From assembly GCA_002428325.1 (NCBI GenBank), contig DIVR01000065.1, positions 58,866 through 122,865 on the forward strand: 64,000 nt of DNA, read 5' to 3'. Both the position numbers and the translations under genes were made by a program. The DNA comes from a bacterium UBP4_UBA6127 (GTDB lineage Bacteria > UBP4 > UBA4092). Shown here piece after piece: positions 43,063 to 52,477 of the stretch; positions within the stretch are counted from its first letter, which is position 1, and every line of letters begins with the position of its first letter. Below the pieces are notes generated by a model. That model was not told the origin of the DNA. It searched no databases and worked only from the letters and a program-made list of their open reading frames with translations.

Positions 43063-44106
43063 TTATTTTACTTCATTCTGAACCAGGGGATATTCTTTTT
43101 CCCATTGTTCTAAATCAGGAGAATAATATTGAATTCGGGTTTTCTTAAATTCTTTTGTGCTATAAAGAAGTTGGTATGGATAAGAACCTGACTGTTTGAG
43201 TAGTTGTGCCAAGTAATTCTGGCATTCTTCCTGGGTTTTTCCATGAACCATGGTATATAGGGTATAGGGAAAATCAGGATAAGCAGGTCTCTGATAGCAG
43301 TGTGATACAAATCTGTTTTGGGCAAACAATCTTCCTGTTTCTTCGACTTTTTTATCTGGAACATTCCAAACAATCATAGCATTGGCAAGAAACCCGGCAT
43401 TCCGATGATGCAGTAATCCGGCGATCCGCCGTAGTCTCCCTTTTTTTAAGAATTCATCAGCCTTAGCCAATAGATCCTTTTCAGACCAAGAAGTCCCTTC
43501 TATCAATTCCTGGTAAGGGTGGGATACGATTGGGAAATCCTTTTGGAATATCCGGATAAAATCAATATCTTCCGGGATAAGAGGTTCCTCACCAAGAACG
43601 GAGATGTTTATTTCTTTTTTCACAAGAGTCTTATCATTTTTGTTATTAATATCCGTAAGGTCAAAATGGACTCCGATTCGATATACTTTTATGGCCGGAA
43701 GGGTCATGGTCCTAAGGGGTTGGCAATACTGGATAATCCGGGAAATATGGTTATCCAGAGATTTTGCTGATGGGATGGATAAGGTAAACCATAAATTATA
43801 TGAATGGTTTCTCTGGTAGTTATGGCTGACTCCCGGATGAGAATTAATAAGAGTGACTGCCTTATCCAATTGCTCTGAGGGTATTTCCATGGCTACTAAG
43901 ACTGATTGATAACCAATCTTATGGCTGTCAAAGATACCCGATATCTGCCTGATAATTTTTTTTTGTTTCAGAGAAGAAGCCATTCCCAAGAGAGTATCTT
44001 CGGGAATTGATAATTCGTCTGCTATTCTCTTCCATGGCTCAGAAAAGAGGGGGAAATCCTTTTGGATTCGGTTTAATAAAAGGTTTTCTTTAGGGCCTAA
44101 TTCCAT
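43063..44106 (-). CDS. Fused siroheme decarboxylase (AhbA-AhbB / NirDL-type)
   Basis: A 347-residue protein made of two AsnC/Lrp-like halves, each a winged helix plus a RAM-type domain (about 1-155 and 165-347). The halves align: LLNRIQKDFPLFSEPW versus FIRIFQKDFPIVSHPY, and HNYQRNHSYNLWFT versus HCYQRPAYPDFPY. These are the hallmarks of AhbA/AhbB and NirD/L/G/H, which decarboxylate siroheme to didecarboxysiroheme on the way to heme or heme d1. In most organisms the two are separate; here they are fused. It heads a four-gene leftward operon. Confidence 0.85.
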   Translation of the reverse strand: MELGPKENLLLNRIQKDFPLFSEPWKRIADELSIPEDTLLGMASSLKQKKIIRQISGIFDSHKIGYQSVLVAMEIPSEQLDKAVTLINSHPGVSHNYQRNHSYNLWFTLSIPSAKSLDNHISRIIQYCQPLRTMTLPAIKVYRIGVHFDLTDINNKNDKTLVKKEINISVLGEEPLIPEDIDFIRIFQKDFPIVSHPYQELIEGTSWSEKDLLAKADEFLKKGRLRRIAGLLHHRNAGFLANAMIVWNVPDKKVEETGRLFAQNRFVSHCYQRPAYPDFPYTLYTMVHGKTQEECQNYLAQLLKQSGSYPYQLLYSTKEFKKTRIQYYSPDLEQWEKEYPLVQNEVK

Positions 44107-44271
44107 CTATTTGCTTCCAATTGCCGACATTAATACATATAAATTATCTATCATGAAGAAACTAAAAGCCTCGCCAGTGTGTTATATCTATTAAATTGAA
44201 TCATACAATAGGTTCAATTCCTTGTCTATTAAAGGATAGGTTATCATTTGTCTAAGGGAGCCCATGTCATA

Positions 44272-44997
44272 ATGGCCTTAAAAGAAAAAAGAGAAGTCGA
44301 AATTGAAAAATATTACTCTCACTGCGATTCAACTAAATCCTTTTATATTAAGTTTTTGGATGGTAAGCCAATCGAATATCAGGCAGGTCAGTTTCTCATT
44401 GCGCATATTCCCAGGGGAGACGAAATTGTCAAAAGAGCCTATTCCATTGCTTCCTCTCCATTAGAGACTCTGGAAACAGGACTCATTGAGATATGCTTGA
44501 ACAGGGTTGAATTAGGGTATGTATCCAACTGGATGCATGATAAGGGGCATAAAACCCGAATCCAGGTGGATGGACCTCATGGAAGATTTATTGTCCCGGA
44601 AGAATCGAATGATCACCTGATTTTCTGTGGGACAGGAACCGGAATCTCTCCTATTAGAGGGATTTTAAAGGATTTTGAGCTTAAAAATACTTTGAAAGAT
44701 AAAGAAATCTGGCTCTTTTTTGGTGTTCGGCAGGAGGCAGATATCCTTTATCATCAAGAATTTCAGCAGTGGGCTGAACAATATCCCGATTTTCATTTCA
44801 TTCCTTCGGTCAGCCGGCCTCTTGAATGGAAGGGTGAGACTGGGTATGTTCAAAATCTGGTTAAAAAGTATGTTCATACATCAAATCAATGGAATGTATA
44901 TGCCTGTGGTTTGAATGCCATGATAAAAGATTTAGAAGGGGTTTTACTGGAGATGGGTTTTGATAAAAACCAGCTGCATTATGATAAATGGGGTTGA
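44272..44997 (+). CDS. Ferredoxin-NAD(P)H reductase-like flavoprotein
   Basis: A 241-residue FAD/NAD(P) oxidoreductase of the ferredoxin-NADP reductase superfamily. The FAD-binding RAYSIASSP, the pyrophosphate loop GTGTGISPIRG and the C-terminal CGLNAMIKD are present, with no iron-sulfur cluster domain. It therefore moves electrons between NAD(P)H and a carrier not encoded here. I start it at ATG 44272 (MALKEKREVEIE) after AAGGGAG; a TTG at 44248 is possible. It is divergent from the siroheme decarboxylase operon. Confidence 0.85.
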   Translation: MALKEKREVEIEKYYSHCDSTKSFYIKFLDGKPIEYQAGQFLIAHIPRGDEIVKRAYSIASSPLETLETGLIEICLNRVELGYVSNWMHDKGHKTRIQVDGPHGRFIVPEESNDHLIFCGTGTGISPIRGILKDFELKNTLKDKEIWLFFGVRQEADILYHQEFQQWAEQYPDFHFIPSVSRPLEWKGETGYVQNLVKKYVHTSNQWNVYACGLNAMIKDLEGVLLEMGFDKNQLHYDKWG

Positions 44998-45010
44998 TTT
45001 GATTGGAGTA

Positions 45011-46057
45011 TTACTCCTCTTGCATAATTTTAATAAAAATATCAGCTATCTTGGGGTCGAAATGAGTCGATGAGCATCGTTTGATTTCTTCCAAGGCAGA
45101 TTCTTTATTAAAAACTTTTCCATAGGGCCTTTCTGAGGTCATTGCATCATAAGCATCCGCCAGAGAGAATATTCTGGCTTCCAGTGGAATAGATTCAGCT
45201 TTTAATCCTGCGGGATACCCTGAACCATCATATCTCTCATGGTGATGCAGGACTATGGGCAGAACACTCTTCAGAAACACCACATTTTTGATCATCTCAT
45301 AACCGATAACCGGATGGGTCTTCATGATTTCCCATTCAGTAGCGTCCAGAGGTCCTGGTTTCAACAGAATATTATCGCTAATACCAATCTTTCCAATATC
45401 ATGAAGAATGGCACCCCATCGGATAACCCTGATTTTTTCTTCATCCAAACCTAAGTGTTCAGCCATTTTTTGAACATGGTGTTCGACTCTCCTGACATGA
45501 TGTTCTGTAGATCGGTCTCTGGCTTCCAAGGCGGCACAAAGGGCCACAATGGTTGATTCATAAGAGTCTAGTAGATGTTTATGGGTATTTTCAAGTTCCT
45601 GAAGCTGGTTCCAGAGGGCAATCGTCTGCTGTTCAACTTTCTCTTCGAGCCTTCTCTTATAAGAGATATTTTCCCGGATTAAGCGGTTTCGTTCCAGGGC
45701 TCTTTGGACGGTTATATCCATTTCATGAAGGTTGAAGGGTTTGGTCAGGTAATCATGGGCTCCCTGTTGGATAGCTTTACGAAGCTGATTTAATTCAGTA
45801 TAGGCAGATAAAATGATGACTACTGGAAGGTCATTGTTGTTTTTCCGCATTTGAGTGATCATCTCAAAGCCATCCATAACCGGCATTTTGATGTCTGTCA
45901 GAACCAGGTCATAATCTGTCTGTTTGATCTTTTCAAGGCCCTCGGCGCCATTTTCAGACAGATCACACTCAAATGAGTTCATTTCTAACCTTTTTTTAAG
46001 AAATGCTCTAACTTGAGGATCATCGTCAACGATCAGTATTCTGGTCGGTTGATTCAT
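45011..46057 (-). CDS. Response regulator with HD-GYP domain
   Basis: A 348-residue regulator: an N-terminal receiver with phospho-acceptor Asp55 (LTDIKMP) and acidic pocket Asp11-Asp13, a linker with a coiled-coil appearance (about 125-160), then an HD-GYP phosphodiesterase domain with HDIGKIG, HHHERYDGSGYP and the DAYDAMTSERPYG motif. HD-GYP proteins hydrolyse cyclic di-GMP, so the protein likely turns a phosphorelay signal into lower c-di-GMP. It lies downstream of the large multi-PAS kinase in the same orientation, which is a candidate partner kinase. Confidence 0.93.
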   Translation of the reverse strand: MNQPTRILIVDDDPQVRAFLKKRLEMNSFECDLSENGAEGLEKIKQTDYDLVLTDIKMPVMDGFEMITQMRKNNNDLPVVIILSAYTELNQLRKAIQQGAHDYLTKPFNLHEMDITVQRALERNRLIRENISYKRRLEEKVEQQTIALWNQLQELENTHKHLLDSYESTIVALCAALEARDRSTEHHVRRVEHHVQKMAEHLGLDEEKIRVIRWGAILHDIGKIGISDNILLKPGPLDATEWEIMKTHPVIGYEMIKNVVFLKSVLPIVLHHHERYDGSGYPAGLKAESIPLEARIFSLADAYDAMTSERPYGKVFNKESALEEIKRCSSTHFDPKIADIFIKIMQEE

Positions 46058-46251
46058 ACCTGGTTCCGCCTTTTGTGATACCTATCAAATAATAATTGAT
46101 TAAACAATCTAGATGACAGTCCAATCAAACATCATTGTAATTGAAATATTATCAATCATCAAGAGGTTGGATGTTCTTTCTATGAATACCCTGACATACC
46201 CATAAGGTATTCCAATAATATTGTTGAGTCTATAAAGTGGTTTGTTAAATC

Positions 46252-46271
46252 TTTTTGACATTTGTCAAAAA
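46252..46271. repeat. Palindrome TTTTTGACA-TT-TGTCAAAAA
   Basis: A 20-bp palindrome with 9-bp arms and a 2-bp centre. It shares TTTTGACA-NN-TGTCAAAA with the site at 34316-34339. It lies between the multi-PAS kinase gene and the HD-GYP gene, about 195 bp before the latter's start on the leftward strand. Confidence 0.6.
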
Positions 46272-46307
46272 ATATAACTCACATTAAATCAATCATATAA
46301 ATGTTTC

Positions 46308-49300
46308 TTATTCTTCTTCCGGAAGAGGGAAGTATATCATGAATTCAGTGCCTGAATCCCTGGTCGATACCACTTCAATCCATCCATTATGGCTTTTAAC
46401 GATTCCATCCACGACAGATAATCCCAGCCCTGTACCCTGACCGATATCTTTGGTTGTGAAGAAAGGTTCAAAAATATGTTCTTTAACCTCATCACTCATA
46501 CCCATTCCCGTATCTTTAATACTGAGAAAGAAAAACTTTCCGGGTCGAGCCTGAGTCCGATTGATACATTCTTCAGGTTTTATAACGATGAATTTAGATT
46601 TGATTAAAAGCTGCCCACCTGCAGGCATGGAATCTCTGGCATTTGAGGCCAGATTTAAGATAAGTTGCTGTATTTGGACGGGGTCTACCATGACTTGATG
46701 GTCTTCTTCAGACATCTCGATGACAACTTCAATTTCCTTGCCCAGAGACTGCTTAAGCAAAATCAAGGAATCATCCAGCATCCGCTTAGGGCTGTAAAGC
46801 TGGTATTCAGGAGCTGTTTGCCTGGCAAAGAGCAACAATTGTCGGGTTAGAGTGGCACCTCTCTGAGCAGAATCTAAAATATCTTTTAGTGCCTCTGCGA
46901 AGAAAAGATCCTTATCCTCAACCATTGTAAGGAGTAATTCCGTATTCCCAAGGACAGAAGTCAGCAGATTATTGAAATCGTGAGCAATCCCACCGGCAAA
47001 ATGCCCCACCAATTCCATTTTCTGAGAATGGATAAATTGAGTCTCGAGATTCTTCCGTTGGGTAATATCTCTTGATGAACATTGGATTTCAACCGGGTAA
47101 TCAGGATGGATTTCTTTAGGGATATGAATAACTGATTCCAGCCATAAATAATGACCTTGTTTATGTTTAGCTCGATATTGGAGGGTAATGCTTTGATGAG
47201 TGGACTTTGCTTTTAATATAGCTTCCTCAATCAAAGATATATCATCCGGGTGTATTATGTCGTATATGTATGATCCGATAGCGACTGCCGGATCATATCC
47301 TAGAACAGTCAGGCAGGAAGGAGAAATGTAAAGGAATTTTCGATCGCTGGATATCTGTGTGATGATGTCCATAGAATTATCCGCTAATAGACGATAGTGC
47401 CTTTCACTGTCCCTGCGGTCTTGTTCCGCCATGGTTCTGAGTAAAGCGCTGGCTGTCTGATTTACCATGGATTGGAAAAGGTTCACATCGTTTTGGTCGA
47501 ATCGATTGGAAAAATAACTCTGGATAGTCGCCACCCCAATCGGGTGTTCCATTCTTATGATAGGGATATACATCAGGGAAAGCGAAACTCTGTCCACAAA
47601 TCCGAAGGCATAGGAGGATTTACTTTCATCAAGGGATTTACGGTGAATCAATGTCTGCTTCCCCTGCATGGCTTCTTGTCCCATCCGAGATTTTGCATAT
47701 ACATCATCCGTTCCTATTTCGATGGGATGTATACTACCCCGGGGAGTATCTTCAGAATAAATGACTTTAAATACATTTTCGTTCTCATCGAAAATATCAA
47801 AAGAGAAGGCATCATAATGAAAAATATCCCAACTGAAATGCGCCAGTATTTCTCCCACTTCCCTAGAGGTTTGAGCCATCAATAATTTTTCTGATAGTTT
47901 CAGGAGAGTCTCTAAAACTTTTTGGTGGAGTTTCCGCTCAGTGACATCCTGTAAAATCCCCAGTGATCCCAGGAATTCTCCTGTTTGAGGGTCCTTAAGA
48001 GCAATGCTGCAATCACTTAGCCATCGTTCGGTTCCATCGGGTTTTATTAATTGGTTATCAACCCTGTAGATGGAAAATTTACCTTCTTTAAACTGATCGA
48101 AATATTCAGTGGCAGATTGAGGTGCGTTGTTTTGTAAAATCGTTGTCGATTTAATTAATGATAAAAGCTTATTTCGGTGAATTTTATAACCAGTGATACC
48201 AAGAAATGACTCGGATTCTTTTCCTAAGAATTCATATGTCTGTGTTTTGTCATCATACCGATAAACCAATCCCTGGGATTGGCTAATGATATCTTGATAT
48301 TGTTGATGAAGTATCTGGAACTCATCCTGGACTTTTTTTCTCTCAGTGATATCCAGTCCAAAGCCCAGAATCTGTGTTGGAGCGCCATCGGGGGCTTTTT
48401 CAAACATGATTTCCCGGAGAATAAACCAACGTTTATCGCCTGACCGGGTTTTTAGGCAATGTTCTCTTTCGTGATATTGGCCTGAAGCCAGAAGGGTAAG
48501 GTATTTTTCGGGATTATCAATCCAGCCTGGCTGGGAATCTGAATCAAAGAACATATCCTGGATTTCTCCGGGGGAGAGTTCCTTGATTTCTTCCTGCTGG
48601 TATCCCAGAATATCAGTAAAAGACTGGTTTAAATATATATTTTTCCGGTTTATTCGATCATAGATATAGATAATTAAGGGAGACGTGTCAGTGATTTTTT
48701 GAATGAGATTCTTTTGATGGATGGATTCATCTCGGGATTTTACCAACTCAGTGACATCATGTCCTAATACGACCAGCTTCTTGCGGTTTCCGGAAGCATC
48801 AAAGAGAGGAACCTTGATGATTTCCAGAATCTTGGAGGTCCCATCATTAGAGGTGATTATTTCCTGAGAGTGAGTGATGGTTCGATTGTTCCATGCTTTT
48901 TCATCGGTGTTTTCACAGTTCAAAAGAGCTTCCGTAAACTGGTTAGCATACTTTGCCAGCTCAGCATCTTTTTTTCCGATATAATCAACTTTTTCAAGGT
49001 GGAAGAGTTTTAATTCTGTCTGGTTTGCCAGTAACCATCGGCCTTCTCCGTCTTTCAGGCAGATAATGTCCGGAGAGGCATTGATCAGGCTGGACATTTG
49101 TTCTTCAGCCTCTTTCAACTTTTTTAGGTTCTCGTACCGTTCAGTCACATCATGAAAAATCCCCAGGGTACCCAGGACTCTTCCTGTAAGCGGGTCGATA
49201 CTGGGTACGGCGCAATCATTAATCCATCTTTCTTCGCCGGATGGGGTTATGATTTTTAAATCAACATTATACTGGCGGGCTCTTTTGTTCTTGAAAGCCT

Positions 49301-50882
49301 CTTTATAGGTGCCTTTGGGATTGCCGGAAAAATAGATGGTCTCCTGAATGAATTTATTCAGGTTGCCATAAGTCAGCTGGTTGGAAGGGATTCCCAGCAC
49401 TTCTTCTGCATTGGTCCCGACAAAAATATACTGTTCTGTCTCATAATCAAATTGGTATGGGACGCCCCGGGAGGTTTCGATAGCCTGAGTATAAATGCGG
49501 TGCGCCCAACGGAATTTCTCTTCTGAAATATGCCGGGTCAAAGCTTCACCAATTAAACTGGCCATCAGGTTGAGAAAATCAAGTTCATCTTCTCTCCATT
49601 GACGGGGATGCTCCCGGTCATGCAGTTCTAAAAACCCCCACCACAGATTTTCCACAGAGACAGGGATAAAAATCATAGACTGTGTATTGTATTTCAGCAG
49701 TTCCTTCTGTCGGACAGGGTCCAGCTCTTCCATGGAGACAGAATAGTGATTCCCATGGCTGAGGTTTTCATAACAATCTTTCATCAAAGGTTTGCTATAA
49801 GAAAGGACGGGTGGTTCAGAGTCCTGACGATAGGCAACAAACCCTTCCTCTTTCCATTCGTCCCTGACTCTACAGATCAATCCTTCATCCGGACTGGTAT
49901 CGTTCTCAAACAGGAAGACCCGATGAGCCTTTAAGACTCGGCCAATTCTTCCCAGGATAGTATGCAGGGAATGTTCCCAGTTATGGCCCTGAAGGAGGAT
50001 ATGGGCGGAGGAGGCAATCGCCTGAAGCTGGATTCTGACCCTTTGGGATTCTGACTCCAGTTTCTTTTGGCGGGTAATATCCTGAAGGATTCCTAGTGTG
50101 CCCTGGATTCGCTGTCCATCTCGGTCAAAATAAAGAACCGACTGGTCTTGAATCCATTTATCCTCCCCCTGTGGGGTGAGGACCCTGATTTCGGATTTAT
50201 ATACCCGACGGCGTTCCTGGGATTCTTCATCCTCAGGGACTTGTTGGATGGGGATGGCTATATTTTGTTCAATAATCATGTCCCGAAGGCCGCTTAAGGT
50301 CAGTTCGTGGGGGGACACTCCCAATAATTCCTGGCATTTGGGGCTGATATAGAGGAAATCATCGCAATTATATATTCGATGGTAAGGAACTCCATCGCCG
50401 CATTCAATGAGTTTTCGATAGAGAGAATGGAGCCTGTCTGGATCTTCCAGATTGTCGGGTATCAGGAGGGCGGTCATCAATATCCCCCCCTCAGATTCGG
50501 TGGACAGATTGCTTAAGGTTACCCGGGCTCTCATGGCATCCCCTTCATTGTCATAGAGGTCCAGAGATATGGTTTTCGGAATGGAATTTTCCTCATGAAC
50601 AGCTTTCAAGAAGCTTTCTTGGACTGCAGGGCTCTTGCAATCGATCAAGGATTCCAGTGTGAGTTTTGACAATTCAGCCGGTGTATAACCCAATATCTGT
50701 TGGCAGATTTTATTGGCTTTTATGATTCGAAGGCTCTTTGCGTCAGCCAGTATGATTAATTCTCTTAAATGGTCGAGCCAGTCCCAGGGAATGGGTGGCT
50801 GGACGACTGTTTCTTCCTTTGCCGATGAGGCTTTTTGTCTGGCTACATTTCGAGATTCGGAACTGGAATGATTCTTTGGCAT
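46308..50882 (-). CDS. Giant multi-PAS/GAF sensor histidine kinase (1524 aa)
   Basis: A soluble-looking kinase with no clear membrane helix. From the N-terminus I see PAS (about 36-140), PAS (165-275), GAF (295-445), PAS (455-580), PAS (600-715), PAS (725-850), PAS (860-990), GAF (1000-1150), PAS (1160-1275), then a kinase core with His1301 in GGIAHDFNN and an ATPase domain (KDTGMGMSDEV, GQGTGLGLSVVDG). Three of the PAS copies (second, third and sixth) are recognisably related to each other, with LGILQDVTER-type endings. No receiver, so output is through a separate regulator; the adjacent HD-GYP regulator is plausible. Ligands unknown. Confidence 0.9.
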   Translation of the reverse strand: MPKNHSSSESRNVARQKASSAKEETVVQPPIPWDWLDHLRELIILADAKSLRIIKANKICQQILGYTPAELSKLTLESLIDCKSPAVQESFLKAVHEENSIPKTISLDLYDNEGDAMRARVTLSNLSTESEGGILMTALLIPDNLEDPDRLHSLYRKLIECGDGVPYHRIYNCDDFLYISPKCQELLGVSPHELTLSGLRDMIIEQNIAIPIQQVPEDEESQERRRVYKSEIRVLTPQGEDKWIQDQSVLYFDRDGQRIQGTLGILQDITRQKKLESESQRVRIQLQAIASSAHILLQGHNWEHSLHTILGRIGRVLKAHRVFLFENDTSPDEGLICRVRDEWKEEGFVAYRQDSEPPVLSYSKPLMKDCYENLSHGNHYSVSMEELDPVRQKELLKYNTQSMIFIPVSVENLWWGFLELHDREHPRQWREDELDFLNLMASLIGEALTRHISEEKFRWAHRIYTQAIETSRGVPYQFDYETEQYIFVGTNAEEVLGIPSNQLTYGNLNKFIQETIYFSGNPKGTYKEAFKNKRARQYNVDLKIITPSGEERWINDCAVPSIDPLTGRVLGTLGIFHDVTERYENLKKLKEAEEQMSSLINASPDIICLKDGEGRWLLANQTELKLFHLEKVDYIGKKDAELAKYANQFTEALLNCENTDEKAWNNRTITHSQEIITSNDGTSKILEIIKVPLFDASGNRKKLVVLGHDVTELVKSRDESIHQKNLIQKITDTSPLIIYIYDRINRKNIYLNQSFTDILGYQQEEIKELSPGEIQDMFFDSDSQPGWIDNPEKYLTLLASGQYHEREHCLKTRSGDKRWFILREIMFEKAPDGAPTQILGFGLDITERKKVQDEFQILHQQYQDIISQSQGLVYRYDDKTQTYEFLGKESESFLGITGYKIHRNKLLSLIKSTTILQNNAPQSATEYFDQFKEGKFSIYRVDNQLIKPDGTERWLSDCSIALKDPQTGEFLGSLGILQDVTERKLHQKVLETLLKLSEKLLMAQTSREVGEILAHFSWDIFHYDAFSFDIFDENENVFKVIYSEDTPRGSIHPIEIGTDDVYAKSRMGQEAMQGKQTLIHRKSLDESKSSYAFGFVDRVSLSLMYIPIIRMEHPIGVATIQSYFSNRFDQNDVNLFQSMVNQTASALLRTMAEQDRRDSERHYRLLADNSMDIITQISSDRKFLYISPSCLTVLGYDPAVAIGSYIYDIIHPDDISLIEEAILKAKSTHQSITLQYRAKHKQGHYLWLESVIHIPKEIHPDYPVEIQCSSRDITQRKNLETQFIHSQKMELVGHFAGGIAHDFNNLLTSVLGNTELLLTMVEDKDLFFAEALKDILDSAQRGATLTRQLLLFARQTAPEYQLYSPKRMLDDSLILLKQSLGKEIEVVIEMSEEDHQVMVDPVQIQQLILNLASNARDSMPAGGQLLIKSKFIVIKPEECINRTQARPGKFFFLSIKDTGMGMSDEVKEHIFEPFFTTKDIGQGTGLGLSVVDGIVKSHNGWIEVVSTRDSGTEFMIYFPLPEEE

Positions 50883-51020
50883 TGCTGCATTATCCCCTGA
50901 ATTTTCTCACCCTAATGGAAGATCCCTGATGGGAACAGTTGATTTTATTCTAAAACCCATCAAAAGCATCCCCACATAAATATATGTATCTTACCTTAAT
51001 TTTGCAATAAAAAATATAAA

Positions 51021-51044
51021 AGCCCTGCCAGAACAGACAGGGCT
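51021..51044 (-). terminator. Rho-independent terminator of trxB
   Basis: AGCCCTG (51021-51027) pairs with CAGGGCT (51038-51044). Read leftward it is followed by TTTATATTTTTTATTG. Confidence 0.8.
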
Positions 51045-51079
51045 GATTCTATTAGGACGTAAATAAATTATTGAATTTC

Positions 51080-52015
51080 TCAGATAGGATTCTCTTCCAG
51101 GAACCTTTCTGCATCAAGGGCTGCCATACAACCGCTTCCGGCAGCGGTTATTGCCTGGCGATAACGGAGGTCTTTGACATCCCCGCAGGCAAAGACTCCG
51201 GTAACACTGGTCTGAGAATGATTTTTTAGAATAATATACCCTTTTTCATCCAATTCAATATGGCCCTGGAGAAAACCGGTGTTGGGTTTATGTCCAATGG
51301 CCATAAAAATCCCATCAAAAGGTTTTTCAGTTAATTCACCGGTTTTAACATTTTTAAGCCGGACTCCGGTGACTTTTTTAACTCCCCCATCCTCTTTGCC
51401 GAGAATTTCATCGATGACCGAGTCCCAGATAAAATTAATTTTTGGATTGTTAAAGGCCCGGTCCTGCATGATTTTGGAACCTCGTAATTTGTCCCGGCGA
51501 TGGACCACCGTTACTTTGGTACAGAATCGGGTCAAAAAATTGGCCTCTTCCAGAGCGGTATCTCCTCCGCCGACCACCAGGACTTCTTTGCCTCGGAAAA
51601 AGAATCCATCGCAAGTGGCGCAGGCGGATACCCCATATCCCATATATTCTTTCTCGGAAGGAAGGCCCAGCAGTTGGGCGGATGCCCCGGTGGCGATTAT
51701 CAAGGTGCTGGCTTCAATCATTTCATTGTCATTGACCCAAACCTTAAAAGGTCGGGTGCTGACATCCAGCCTGGTTACATCTCCACTGATAAATGCGGTT
51801 CCGAATCGTTCAGCCTGTTGGCGAAATTTTTCCATTAATTCAGGTCCCTGAACTCCCTCAGGGAAACCGGGGTAATTTTCCACCTCGGTTGTGATCATTA
51901 ACTGGCCTCCCCGAAGGGTCCCCTCAATAAGGGCGGGTTTTAGATTGGCCCGGGCCGTATAGATGGCAGCAGTATATCCGGCGGGTCCGGACCCTATGAT
52001 TGCGACATTATACAT
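51080..52015 (-). CDS. trxB: Thioredoxin reductase
   Basis: A 311-residue low-molecular-weight NADPH-thioredoxin reductase. The FAD GxGPAG near residue 9, redox pair Cys132-Cys135 in CATCDGFFF, NADPH loop VVGGGDTALEEA with following HRRDKLRGSK, and the FAD tail GVFACGDVKDLRYRQ are all present, in the family's order and length. It can reduce thioredoxins and possibly the two-domain disulfide oxidoreductase at 19524-20201. AAAGGAG precedes the start and a strong promoter lies upstream. Confidence 0.95.
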   Translation of the reverse strand: MYNVAIIGSGPAGYTAAIYTARANLKPALIEGTLRGGQLMITTEVENYPGFPEGVQGPELMEKFRQQAERFGTAFISGDVTRLDVSTRPFKVWVNDNEMIEASTLIIATGASAQLLGLPSEKEYMGYGVSACATCDGFFFRGKEVLVVGGGDTALEEANFLTRFCTKVTVVHRRDKLRGSKIMQDRAFNNPKINFIWDSVIDEILGKEDGGVKKVTGVRLKNVKTGELTEKPFDGIFMAIGHKPNTGFLQGHIELDEKGYIILKNHSQTSVTGVFACGDVKDLRYRQAITAAGSGCMAALDAERFLEENPI

Positions 52016-52059
52016 TCTTTGGCTCCTTTGTGTCTGTTTTATCAGACATGATTAGTATC

Positions 52060-52089
52060 ATTATAGTTATTCAGCGACTGGTTTATCAA
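52060..52089 (-). promoter_or_regulatory. Promoter of trxB
   Basis: On the minus strand: TTGATA (52084-52089), 18-nt spacer, TATAAT (52060-52065). Confidence 0.7.
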
Positions 52090-52132
52090 TAGAACACGGG
52101 ACTCTCCCCATTTGTTCCGAGATTTTATGGGA

Positions 52133-52169
52133 GGGAGACCCAGGCTGTAGCTATCAGCCTGGGTCCCCC
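52133..52169. repeat. Intergenic hairpin, copy B of the dispersed palindrome
   Basis: GGGAGACCCAGGCTG (52133-52147), loop TAGCTAT, CAGCCTGGGTCCCCC (52155-52169); one mismatch near the base. The core and loop length match the copy at 20431-20473. It lies in the divergent gap between trxB and moaD. Confidence 0.7.
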
Positions 52170-52229
52170 TTCGTGGACTAAAAGCTTCCATTGACAGGGT
52201 GAAGCCATTTGGGTATTCTGGTAGTTATT

Positions 52230-52475
52230 ATGAAAGTTAAAATAACTTTTTATGCCTCATTGAAGGAAAAAACAGGTAATCATCTTTGGGAATTGGATGT
52301 CCCGGATGGAATCAGATGTTCTGAATTGATGGGATTGCTTGGGGATAAATTTCCCGAGGCCAAAGCTACCCTGGAACGGTCTGCCCTTTCTTCGGGTGAT
52401 ATTTATCTGCAGCCGGATGATATTATTCAACCCGATGCTTCAATCAGTGTCCTTCCTCCTGTCAGTGGCGGATAA
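52230..52475 (+). CDS. moaD: MoaD-type sulfur carrier protein
   Basis: An 81-residue ubiquitin-fold protein from ATG 52230 (MKVKITFYASL), ending in the Gly-Gly tail (VLPPVSGG) that is adenylated and thiocarboxylated. It donates sulfur to the molybdopterin synthase reaction as the small subunit. It ends 2 bp before moaE. The MoeB-rhodanese fusion at 41090-42247 is a candidate activator. A TTG at 52209 is an unlikely earlier start. Confidence 0.93.
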   Translation: MKVKITFYASLKEKTGNHLWELDVPDGIRCSELMGLLGDKFPEAKATLERSALSSGDIYLQPDDIIQPDASISVLPPVSGG

Positions 52476-52477
52476 AA

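Noticed and set aside
51279..51851. 190-codon frame antisense to trxB
   Set aside because: It lies entirely within trxB, whose motifs are certain; the long frame reflects codon bias on the other strand.
52016..52229. Molybdenum cofactor riboswitch before moaD
   Set aside because: The only strong structure is the hairpin that also occurs before an unrelated gene at 20431, so it is not specific to molybdenum genes.
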